This document shows, piece after piece, positions 1 to 12,013 of a stretch of 64,000 nucleotides of DNA. The first letter of the stretch is position 1, and every line of letters begins with the position of its first letter. This DNA comes from Hymenopus coronatus. Lineage: Eukaryota > Arthropoda > Insecta > Mantodea > Hymenopodidae. The position numbers and the translations under genes were made by a program. The stretch lies in NCBI GenBank assembly GCA_030762935.1, contig CM060886.1:30482509-30546508 (forward strand), given 5' to 3'. The notes under the pieces were generated by a model. The model was not told where the DNA came from and did not search any database. It saw only the letters and a list, made by a program, of their open reading frames with translations.

Positions 1-299
1 AAAATCAGGAAACACCAATGTATAACAGAAAGGGAACTTCACAGAAACAGTAAAATACAATGGTAGAATTAAATACTAACGTTTTGAGAATTATTTCAAA
101 TCAATGAATTGATGAAAAACATTAATTAGAAAACAAGGATGTCCTGTACAGAAAAACATAGATTAATACATAGGGCCAACATATATATAAAAGCCATTAA
201 TATGAGGAAATGCCATTTCAGTGATTAAAGATCAGTACTTTATTAACAGTTTTGTTTTAAATATTAAAGGATTCATGTTGTGAAATAATTGTTTCTTCC

Positions 300-490
300 A
301 CACTAGCTGTGTACGAGAGAAGTTGGAAAGGTAAAATGAGACTGAAAAATTCAATGCCTTAGCTGGAATTTGAGCCACGAATCTCCAGGTTTCCATCCAA
401 GCTGCTCTTACCACTGAGCTACCATAACTACATGCCCACATATGAATCGTGTTTTTCCCAGTAAACCCACAGGAGATCTCAAATTCCAAC
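300..490 (-). repeat. tRNA-derived SINE, family C
   Basis: Minus strand: a box-A-like stretch (gtagctcagtggtaagagc) is followed about 40 bases later by a box-B-like stretch (gtggctcaaattcc) and then a tail shared with the copies near 22250 and 50790 (gcattgaatttttcagt). The tRNA-like part is too degenerate to be a tRNA gene. Confidence 0.6.
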
Positions 491-1274
491 TAGCTGTTTG
501 TAGGGCACTAATGTTCTTACTTTCTTTATTACTTACCTATAAAAGCAGAGGAAGTATTTGTATTATACCCAACAAGTTTATATCAAGATTTGACAGGAAA
601 TGCAGTCCTTCTCTAATATATGCCTCTATGAGGCATGATTATTTGTCTATTAAAAGCCAAAACAAAATACAGAAACTGTTTGAATGTAGAACCATATATA
701 TGCCAACATATATCATGAACCAAATATTACAGAACTGCAAAAAATGCAAACACAGGTATCTTGTTGAAAACACATATGTTTGTTGATTATAGAACTTTGG
801 AAATGCTTTAATGCATACAAAGTTTTTGACAATATCATAATTATTGGAGATAATTGAGAATGAATTGAGTGATGTGGCATATTTCAAAGTTTTTAAAACA
901 TAATTTTGTAACTGTTTCTTTAGGTTTAAATGTAATTTTATTTACGTTCTTTGTCGTCTTCTTCACCGCAACATTAGCTTGTAAATAATCCTGGTTCACA
1001 ATATCCAAGAATGGAAATCAGACCAAGAATATCAAAATTAAAATACATATATTATGTGAGCTTTCAGAACTAACAAGAAGTTTTCTGGAGTCTCACGAAC
1101 AAGAAAGAAGACTTAGCAAAGTTTTATTCTTCTGCCACCATTATCAAGAATGACATATTAGATTCTTATTATCTATTAAACTCTTTATTCTAGCAAATGC
1201 ACATCCTTCAAATTCTGTGAGAGCTGATGCCTCCAGTGAAGGGATTTCTGGTAGTACTCTTACTGTACTATGTA

Positions 1275-1577
1275 TAGTCAGAAAGTAAGGTATTGTATTC
1301 TACTCAAAAAATAAAACCAAGATTTCATTGGGCATAAATGTTTTGGGAGTGCTGAATAAAAGGGATGCATATTAGAAAAAAAGGTGTGTGTGTGTTTGTG
1401 TGCATGCAAGCATGTAAGCATGCATGCATGCACACAAATACCAAACTTGTATTTAAGTTCAGTATCTTCCAAAGCTGTAACACAAAGATTTTCAAGGAAA
1501 TCCCCCCTGGCCCAACTGCGCTTTACATGGAACATTTTTTGAAACTTTTTTCACAAAAATGGCTATAAGAAATATGA
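1275..1577 (-). mobile_element. MITE family M fragment
   Basis: It matches the right-hand MITE copy at 10452-11190 (agaaagtaaggtattgtattc; ataccaaacttgtatttaag; aatggctat). It is truncated where a SINE begins at about 1578. A GT/GCAT simple repeat fills the same place as the GT run at 10595-10615. Confidence 0.65.
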
Positions 1578-1720
1578 TCCTACCTCTGTAGTGTGCCGGT
1601 AGCATATTTACTTCACATTCAAGAGGTTGCGAATTTGAATCATGCTTAGTTACCCGGAGAAGGTTTCTTCCCTTATCCTGAGAAGACGAATTGTTCTATT
1701 CTTTATAAAATAAAATATTT
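1578..1720 (+). repeat. tRNA-derived SINE relic
   Basis: The stretch tagtgtgccggtagcatatt, with a later ggttgcgaatttgaatcatg, resembles box A and box B of a tRNA-derived SINE. It then runs into an A/T-rich tail. It is degenerate. Confidence 0.45.
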
Positions 1721-2896
1721 AATTAACTTTTAAGCTCCATTAAGCTGAAATCATTTCGGCTTCATATCATCGATTTCATTCATTGTCTGATATGACCAAC
1801 CAAGTTAAAGGGTGTTAAACTTAAGAAAGAAGAAAATATATAATTATTAAATACCATATATTAAAAATGAGTTAAAAAATAACATTAATATATCGTATTA
1901 AAATTATTAATAAATAAATACTTATTTATTCCTCAAATACCTCTAAACTGATTTTTATTATTTTCATTTTTCTCAATTATATTAATTTGATTTAATGCAA
2001 TAAGTTATGATGCACCTGCTATTTTTATTAGAAATAAAATTGGCATTTTGAATTTTCCAGAAATGGCCTGTGAAGGCTCCTTCATTCGAAATGAATTTTG
2101 TACAATGTTGTACAACTGATAAATGCTAAGCAATAGACACTATACAACAATATAGATCTGTTTAAAGCATACAATTTATCGCAAATAACCTATGTGAATG
2201 TAATACAAAATAATTACATCATTTAAAAAAAATAAAAAATCCCTTGCAAATAACAGCAAACACCAGCAGAAATGAAGTGGGACCAATATACAATAAAAAA
2301 TACCTTAAGCTATTAATAAAGAAATTGTGTTTGGTAAGACATTTTTGCTACAAAAAACGGAAATAGTAATGACTGTGCTTAGAAAGTATTTATTCTAATG
2401 TATTTTGACATTGGTTATTGCATTGGATAAATAGGAAGGAGGTCAAAAAATAATTGGTGAGATACAAATAAAGGATGTTCCAATGTGTGAATTCAACTTC
2501 TCATTGTGTGTCCATGTGGTTATCAATACACATTCCCGATCTTGTTCCAGGTGTACTGTGAACCAAAATGTTGCATGGGTTTTGCTTCTAGCTCTGGTTT
2601 CCATTCTGAGGTTACTGTGAACCAGCTTTTAATGTTACTGTGTTACTGGTAGGTTTATAAATGGGCCACCATAGAAATTGATTCTAAATGAGGTTCTAAA
2701 TGTCAAAAAGACTGGGCATTTTTGTTTTAAGCTAAAAAAAAAAAAAAAGAAATGCTCATTTCCAAAGAGGCAATATTTGAAGGAAATTAACAATGGGGAT
2801 ATTTAATTACAAGAGGAGTATAGATGATAATTTTATTTTCACTTATCACAGTCACTACATATCAAACATAATATTTACGAGCAACAAAATAACATC

Positions 2897-2902
2897 TTTA
2901 TT
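2897..2902 (-). promoter_or_regulatory. Candidate polyadenylation signal of WDR81
   Basis: AATAAA on the minus strand lies about 135 bases after the WDR81 stop. A second AATAAA lies at 2832-2837. The region is AT-rich, so such hexamers are common and the true cleavage site is not fixed. Confidence 0.4.
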
Positions 2903-3037
2903 TTGTTGTATTTTAAATATTTTCATATACAAGACAGAGAGCTTTGCATTACTTTGTCATATTTAAACATAAATTATGGACATTAAACTCTCTGTAATAT
3001 TTCACTTCATATTTCACATTGTATTTTATATGGATTG

Positions 3038-3269
3038 CTAGCACAGTAAACTGATATTTCCTGTATCAGCACCAAGCAACAGCAGACGATTGAGTGGTAA
3101 TACTGCCATTGATGTCAGCACACCCTTAAAAGTGTCTGAACGTAGCCGTGTGGACGAGAAAGATGCATGTGCATCTACTGCTGTGTGCACTCCAATACGA
3201 TTAGCAGTTGTTCCCCATATCAATTCTGAGTTGTATGGAGACAAACAATGAACTGGTTCTGTTGGTCCC
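3038..3269 (-). CDS. WDR81: WDR81 last exon: final WD40 blades and stop
   Basis: This exon has 232 bases, acceptor ctttttatag, ending with TAG at 3040-3038. It encodes [20 protein letters not shown] and closes with [20 protein letters not shown] followed by SLLC and the stop. It is the propeller-closing blade and the C-terminus of the protein, and the 3' UTR follows at lower coordinates. Confidence 0.95.
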
Positions 3270-6200
3270 CTATAAAAAGTTTGGTTACAGCATTACAAAA
3301 CAGCGAAAAATTTCTCTAGAAATGAAATGAGAATTATTGATGATCATTCTGATGATATAATGATGATAAAACGTGAAGAATTGTATTCAAGAACTAACAA
3401 TTTTTTGAAAGGCTAAAATGTTCATCTATACATGTTGTATGAGATTTGAAAATCAATATTGCATTGTGATCACATCCTGAAAGAAATCTAGTTTTATCAA
3501 TCTTACTGAATAGCCCTATCACAAGGTCCAAATATAAGCTAATAAGCCCACTTAATAAAATCACAAAAAGGGTGAACAGATCACCAAAGATTCTATTAAT
3601 TACAACACTTGTACCATGAAATGTAGTGTAATTTTAAAGAAAATTGCAAATACTCATTATAACTTAGTAATACTCTTATATGTAAACACATTATTGCTAC
3701 TTTCTATTGAGAAGTTTGTATTCAAACACTTTTGTAATTTTGTGACGTCTATTGCTATACAGTTCAATGAAAATGAAAATTATTATCATCATGAAGTGAG
3801 GTTACCAAATGAAATTTTTGGAACCGAAGACACCTTGAACTAAAAACTAGGATTTGAACTTTAAATCACAGCGAGCATCTTGTCATCAGTTCATTCCGCT
3901 CCTTTGAGATTCACAAAGCATTGCCATCTTACTTGGTTGCTTCCCATCCTCTTTACTTCACTCCAGCTCTTTCCTTGTTCCCATCCTTCATCTTCTACAG
4001 TCTCCACCGGGATGGTCTCCCTCTTATACATGTGCCTTGTGGATTCCAGTTGAGTGCTTCTTTTCTATGACATTATTTGTTTCCTTAAGGTGTGGCCTAT
4101 CCAGTTCCATTTCCTTATTTTTTATCTGGTATTCGATTTGTGTTTCTGATGTTTTTGCCCACAATTCCTCATTTGTGATCACCTCCAGCCAATGTATATT
4201 CAAAATGTTTTTCAAGCATTTGTTCATAAATATTTGAAGCTCTGTTATATATTCTGTTACCTTCCATGTTTCTTAACCATTCAGCAAGACAGGTTTTACA
4301 TTACTTCTAAAAATGTTTAGTTTGGTTTTGTTGTTATGTTTTATTCTTCCAAACTGGGCAAAGTTGTACATGCACCCCTTATGCCTTCCTTATCCTTTGT
4401 TTCACATCTTCTTTGGAGCCTCTAATACTTACCACCAAACTACCCAAGTATATAAACTCTTTTACTTCTTCCAAATCAAGACTTGAACTCGGCATTGAAC
4501 AAGCAGCCATCTTACAATATGAACAATTAATCAGACCTCCTTTTAATGACTGGGAAAAAAGAAAATCATAAGTAAACCTAAAAACTCAACAAAGTTTCCT
4601 TAGTAAAGTCAAAGAAGTCAAACATAGATTAAAACTTCCTTACTTAAAAGAAAACATACAAACAAATATTAACCTGTTAGAACTATTTGATATTGAACAA
4701 TATCTACACTTAGCTGAAGAATTTATAAAATCTGAAATCTCTTCGTGAGTTCTGAAACAAATAACACTAGAAATAATAAATTTAAGATACCCTACCAATG
4801 AATGGCTACAAGTTTATACTGATGGTTCTAGCTTACCAAATAACAGTGGTACTGGTGCAGGTGCAATGTGCCCTCTCTTATCTTTCTACAAAAGATTAAG
4901 TTTAAATACTACAAATTTTGATAGAGAGAATATGGCAATACTTCAGAGCTTACAAAGCCTACTATATCATATAAATAAAAATGAAAAAGTTGTACTGTTA
5001 TCTGACTCTAAAGCAGCTATTATATCCATAACATTTGATGTAACACCTAATAACTTAAATATTGCAAAATGCACTAAAATCATAAAACAACTAATGAATT
5101 TAAATAAAAGATTAATACTTCAATGGATACCAGCACATTGCGGAATATAGGGTAATGAAACAGCTGACTTTCTAGCCAAGAAAGGTAGTAAAATTACATC
5201 AAATTCATCTGATCCAATAAGTTATCACTCTATCAAAAGAATCATTATATCAACATATAATAACAAAATTAAAGAAGATAATGTATTACAAACAATATCC
5301 TCTGTAGCAACTTTTAGACTTCTAACAGGCCATGACTGTCTCAATAAACATTTATTCAGGATTGGTATAGTGAGATCTCCTCTGTGTCCTTTCTGTGCAC
5401 TTAAAGAAGATATGGATGGAAACCATCTACTGCACTTCCCAACCTTTAGTCAACATGATAATATGACATCAAAATACTGGAATGCAAGAGAGCAAATGGC
5501 TTCCCTGCTTAACATTAGATACCAATCAACCAACTTCTTCCAAATCAAACTCTTTGCCTTTATCTCAATTTGCAATCTGTCTTTTGCTTATTTATTGTTA
5601 GCACAAAGGTTTCTGTCTCTTCTATTAAATCCTCTCATTTGGTTACTACATGTTGGTATGTTTGTGATATTAGGCACATGTCATCTGCCAAATCTAGATC
5701 TTCTAGTCTTTGCAGTAGATCCCATTGTATCCCTCTTCTCTTCTATTGTTTTCCTCATTATAGGTCCATTACTAGAAAAAATATGAGTGGGGACAGTATA
5801 AATACTGTCCTATTCATCCTTTATTCTGTATTTTGTCATTTCTCCTTCATGTATTATCTGTGCTGTATATTGTTTTAAATTTCTTGTATTGTTCTTATTA
5901 TTTTACCTGATATTCCATTTTGTTACAGTAATTCCCACACTGCAATTCTTTTTACAGTATCAAAGGCTTTTCAAAATCTATAAAAATGGCCTACTGCCTA
6001 GGCTATACTTTGTTTGATTATGACTCTCAAGGTACAATATCTATTTGACTGGAAGCTTGCTTGTTCTCTCCTTTTCTCTATAGGTTGTTTAATTCTAAAG
6101 TATTAACCTCAAAAGTATTTTACTTGGCACTGACAAGGGTGTAATTCCTCTCCGATTGTTATAATTTGTTAAATCTCCTTTTTTTGCCATTTTAATTATA

Positions 6201-9200
6201 ACCACTTTTTTTCCAGCCTTCTGGTATCTAACTTCTCCCATACTTCTTTAAATATTCTATATAACATTTCTACTGTTGTCTTAATATCTGCCTTCATACT
6301 TTTAGGTGGCATTCTATCAAATCCCATTGCTTTTCTATTTTTTTTTTTATTGTTTCAATGCTAATGTATTTCTTCTTGTGTTGGTGGCCTATCTCAGACA
6401 GCATCATATGAATATAAATAATTACTAAAACATTGTCCATATGCAATTATACAAATATTTTAATGTTAATACTCTGTTATAATAATGAGAATAATGTAAA
6501 TTCAATATTAATTGTTACTATATCAAGCTAGGTAGTGCCATGATAACATGTCTAACTCATATTTGGAAGGCCCTATCTGGTACAGCAGTTTTTTGAGCTT
6601 TTCATTGGTTAATGGAAAATGCTCGATTGATTAATTTGGCCCGCAAATTTTCCTATCATCCCTTTAATCACTAAATTTTAATTCTTTCTTCTTCACCATA
6701 CCAGTCATTGGACTGATCATCCATCCTGGATGTGCTATGAAGTTTGCTTACTCCTCATCAGTTTACTCCCAAGCCATTGGCTTGAAAGTCCTTGGGGGTG
6801 TAAAGCCTATAAAGGCAGGGGTAATTTGTTGAAGAAGAATGTTGTTATACTTTTCTGACTTGCCTATCATTTTGTTTGGATTTGCATTTTCTTGATGATA
6901 TTTACAGAAATCAAAGTCCCCTAGGTTCTCAGAGTCGTACTGCACAACAATTGCATACCTAATGGAGTCAACTGAGAAGCAAAGTTTTTGGTGATGAGAG
7001 AATTACTCTCTCAATATTTGCATTGTGGGCTGCAAACACATGAAAACAACTGAGCCAATTTAAGTTCTAATTCGACTTCATTATACTCACTGAATTATTG
7101 AAGCCCTTTGACTAAATTGTTTTTCAAGTTTTATAATGAGATAAAAAGGATAAATGGTCAATCCTTTAATATTACTACTGCAAGAAACCAGAGAAGAATG
7201 AACACCTCTCCATCTGTAAAATAATTGCAATATTTATTCTTATTTATGTACTTTGTTATAATGATCCAGTTCAAAATGATACTTCAAAAATTTATTATCC
7301 CCCTTCCCCCTGGATGCCCTGGATGCATAAAAAAATGAAGTCTATGTATTGTAGATATTATCGAAAGTAAATATAGTAAACTAATGTTTTAAAAGATCCT
7401 TTAAATCAAATTTTGGGCTAGAATTTGATTATTTGGAAGGCCAGGCCTTTGTTTGTTTTTACTTAATACCCCTCTCACAAATCCAGGTAAACCTAGATGT
7501 CTAAAAAACATACAACATTTCATGTTTGGCATCCATAAGTGAGCTAACTCTGATTCAAAAACAGCATTGATATTGCCTCCTCCCTTATAATAATAAATGA
7601 AGTGTTTAGTTAGCATCAACAAGAAACTTTTAAAAGTAGAATGTTTAACTTACTTCATATGAAAACTGAATTTTCCATCTGTTGTTGTCCAAGCAGATAC
7701 AGTTTGGTCCAGGGAGGAACTAATAATGGTAGAATCTGAGGTGGCTACAAGCTGAAGAACTTCTCCTTCATGTCCTTTCCATGATGCTAAAACCATACCA
7801 GTGCGGATGTCCAAGATAGTAAGATAACCAGAAGACTGACCCACAGCAATCCAATGCCCACTGGGGCTTACAGTAATGCATCGTATCAGTCCTGCAGGGT
7901 TAACAGATACCTAAAAAAAGGAAGAAGAAATAGGTATTCAAACATGTATATTGGATCAATTTAGATTAACAACTATCCATGTATTACTTACTGTACATAA
8001 TACACATCCTTCATTAATTAAGAAAATAACACACCTCAATTTTCCAAGCTATCGACTATATCAACAGCTTTACAAACTGCCATATTATCTGTTGCACATA
8101 TAAGGAATCTATCAGAATATCTTAGTTTATTCAATTAGAATTAACCAGTTGGAGGGCTATCATGTGCCATCAAAGCAATAACTAGATGTTGTAAGAAATG
8201 GGGTTTAAAAGTTAATAAGAAAAAAGACTCCTTAATTTCTTGATTTATTTTTAATATACAGTTGCTAATATTATTCATTACCTTTTGTATTATGTCTATT
8301 AAATGTGCTGGCTGATTATATCACACAAACAATTAGGACTATCTCCAGTGCTCTGCTATTGGATATTTTTCAGTGAACCATTAGGATTTTTACACTTTAG
8401 TTGTTTGAACTGGCAGCTGCAACATTTTATGTCACAGTCATAATCTACCTTATATGTGTTAGTTTTCTTGATTTTTCATTTTAACTTTTTCCTTAAATTC
8501 CCTAGCTCAATATTTCTGTGGTATATTTTATGCCACAAACCAATATGATGGAGATGATAACTGCTTTTACATTTCTTATTTTATAATGAGCTATATCAAT
8601 AAACTGATGTATTATGTAATTTTAAAAATAAAGTGAATTTATCCAGCAATAACTGGGGAAACAGAAATAAAACAAATGAGGAAATCCAAGAAACTTTAAA
8701 AAAACTGTTGCCTGTTACTATTGCAGCAGACCATTTCCTTCTCAAAACAAGTATAAAAATAAAGCTGTTATTCTGCATTTACACCTTTCTGAAATAACTC
8801 TTTAAGCTCATTTTAAATAGCACATAGTTTTGTATCATTTTCCCTTTAGCACATGGAAAAATATTTTTGAAAGCAACCCATTTCATCCACTGAAAATTTC
8901 ATCTTTTTTTACCTTACAGTTACGTATATTTTTGTAAAAAACTCAGCAGATATTTGCTTGTTATTACCTTGAGCTCATTTACAAATGAACAAATACGGGC
9001 ATCCAAAAGGCGTAGTGTTGCATCTGCTGTGGCAGCCATAATAGTAGTGCTTGGAGGTGGCATGGCACGAAGAACTGTTATTGGAGGAATGCGCACAGAA
9101 TCCAACTGTGCTACCACACATCCCATAAATGGATCCCACAAATGCACTACAGAATCACATGATGCCACAAGCCTTAGAGACTCAAGGAATGTGATGGCCA

Positions 9201-11934
9201 AAACTGTTTTACGATGACCTGAGTATGTCCACTGACACTGGGACACAGTGCTACCATCTCCCTGCACAATTACATGTAAGTATTACTAATCTTACTACTA
9301 ACAAAGTTAATCTTAGAAGTAAATTAGATAGATGTTAAAGGGGGATATACAGATGAAACAATTAAAGAGAAAAAAAAAAAGTTTTACTATCCATTGAACA
9401 AAGTGATTACAAAACCAAAGCATGATACCATATAAGCTGAAAAATCTGATGTGTACTATTCACATGACTTTCTCTATATCCCTGCAACAAATTATTCTTA
9501 AAAAGCTTTTACTTCTATTTACTTTATGCTAATCAGAAAAAAAAATAGTAGAAATAGTCTTATTACTTAGAAGCAAAATAAGGGACTACCATAGGTTAAA
9601 ATGATAGTCAAAAGCTGGCTGCTATGTCAATGAAGTTGCTTTGTTTATATGGATAGGAGTTGACAAGTTCCTGTATGAGAAAAGTATACGTTTTTCATAG
9701 CAGAAACCAAAAATAAGGACTGTCACAAAAACGACGAACTCCACGAAAAAAATGTATGTAACATAAATTGTGTGTTTTAATGTGCTCTACACTTTTTGTG
9801 TAGTAAATTTTTGTCCATCTCTTACGGTTTAGCAGTTATTCAAAATTCAGTAAAATTCATCCAAAATAAACTACTTTTCAGAGGCTATTCCCAGAAAATT
9901 CAAGATATACATTTTATTTGTCAGGTAAATATGTTTAATATACGAAATTTTAATCAAAATCGTTAGAGCCATTTTTGAGAAAATCAACATTTTTGAAAAA
10001 AGTTCCATGTAAAGGGTAGTTGGGGGTGGGGGGATTTTTCTCAAAATCTTCGTGTCGCATCCCTGGAAGATATTAAACTTAAATACCAAGTTTGGTATAC
10101 TACCGACCTTTCATTTTTGAGTTATCGTGTTCACAGACACACGGACCATTTTGTGAAAATGCTTTTTTTGGATTTGGGGACCCTAAAACGTATATTTCTG
10201 GTGAAATCTTGGTATCAAATTTTTGGGTGGAGTGCAATACCTTCTCTATACACTATGTACATAGTGCGTATAGAGAAAGTAAAAATGTTTGTATAAATTG
10301 TGTTTATGAATAGAGAAAAAATAGTCTGAGGATTGCAGAAGCACTTAATGGATTTTCAATCGGGCAATGGGAAAAATATAAATATGGGATGCAATAGTGG
10401 CAATTTTATGCTAGTCTTACCAAAAATGGCTGAAACAAAATGTAACACCTTTTTACTTTCTCTATACGTACTATGTACATAGTGTATAGAGAAGGTATTG
10501 CACTCCACCAAAAAATTGATTCTGAGATTTCACAGGAAATATATGTTTTAGGGTCCCCTGTATCCAAAAAAAGCATTTTCAGAAAAGGGTCTGTCTGTGT
10601 GTGTGTGTGTGTGTGTCCGAGTGTCTGTGAACACAATATCTCAAAAATGAAACGTCGGTAAAATACCAAAGTTGGTATTCAAGTTTAGTATCTTATAGGG
10701 ATGTGACACAAAAATTTTGAGAAAAATTCCCCTACCCCAAATTACCCTTTTCGAACTTTTTTCGAAAATGTTTATTTTCTCTAAAATGGCACTAACGATT
10801 TTGATTAAAATTAGGTATATTAAAGATATTTACCTGACAAGTAAAATGTATATCTTGAATTTTCTGGGAATAGCCCCTGAAGACTACTTTATTCTGGATG
10901 AATTTTACGGAATTTTGCATAACTGCTAAACCGTAAGAGATGAACAAAAACTAAAGAGCACCTTAAAACACACAATTTATGCTATATACATTTTTTTCGT
11001 GGAGTTGGTCATTTTTGAGATACTCCTTGTTTTTGGTTTCAACTTTAAAAAACATACTTTTCTCATACAGAAATTTGTCAATTCCTGTCCACACAAACAA
11101 AGAAACTTCAGTCACATAGCAAACAACTTTTTACTATCACTTTAACCAATAGTACTCCCTTATTTTGCTTCTACTTACAAGGAAGTAAGTATTATCGGTG
11201 AAAAATTACTTTGTGACTGACATTCTGCTGACACGTTGCCACTTTGGTGCACTGTTGCCCTAACTAGTCGCTGTCCGTCTGCAGTGACAAATGTTCCACT
11301 GCTTCCTCTAAAATGCCTTCTTCTCTCCATGCATACCTCTCGTATGTTGAATTATTTTTCCCCATTTCTCACTAGTTACCTCATCTATTCCTTTCCACAT
11401 TGGGTCCTGTATTTCACTAAACGGAGAAGTTTTGTTATTTCGGTTAAAGTATCCTCAACTTGAGGACATTTTCAAATCACAATGTCACTCGTGATAGTTC
11501 TAGGATGAGAACAAGATCAAAGTCCATGATATGTAAAAGGTACAAATGATTATCCTTACAGAATCACTGTGTATAGCACAACCCAACTTTTCACAGAATG
11601 AAATCAAACAATCAGATTGCAAACAATTGATCAGCCATGCATGAGCACACGCGCGTAAATTTCCATGTACCATGTAGGTGTTGCAACGCCGATTACGTCA
11701 TGTCTCTGGCAGTTATGTATTCCTACACTATGATTGGTTAGCAACCTGGCAAGCCCCTACCAGTGGAAGACACACCCCACAAGTGTCAATCACAAGGAAA
11801 TTTCTCACTGATAATAATAGGATTATTTCTGCTGATGTTTTCTCCATTAGTATGAAGTAAACAGTTCCATAAGCTTTTTAACAATAATTTGTTGCAGAGA
11901 AATAGAGAAAGTCATGTGAATGGAACACATCAGA

Positions 11935-12013
<79 letters not shown>

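Larger units (their letters stand above)
1..2890. other. 3' flank of WDR81, no gene seen
   Basis: AT-rich sequence downstream of WDR81. It holds a tRNA-derived SINE piece (about 300-490), a MITE fragment (1275-1577) with a GT/GCAT simple repeat, and a second SINE piece (1578-1720). I see no other coding or structured element. Confidence 0.6.
10452..11935 (-). mobile_element. MITE family M, right copy of the inverted pair (split by another MITE)
   Basis: It is the reverse-orientation counterpart of 9437-10290 with a spacer of about 160 bases. Shared blocks include ctatgtacatagtgtatagagaaggtattg, aaatgtatatcttgaatttt, tgctaaaccgtaagagatga and, at the far end, gagaaagtcatgtgaatgg (11904-11922). 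The last about 120 bases are displaced by the 623-base element at 11192-11814. A TC microsatellite follows directly. Confidence 0.75.

Noticed and set aside
6763..6945. 60-residue open frame on the minus strand ([14 protein letters not shown])
   Set aside because: No family recognised, and no splice or coding context; perhaps an old transposon.
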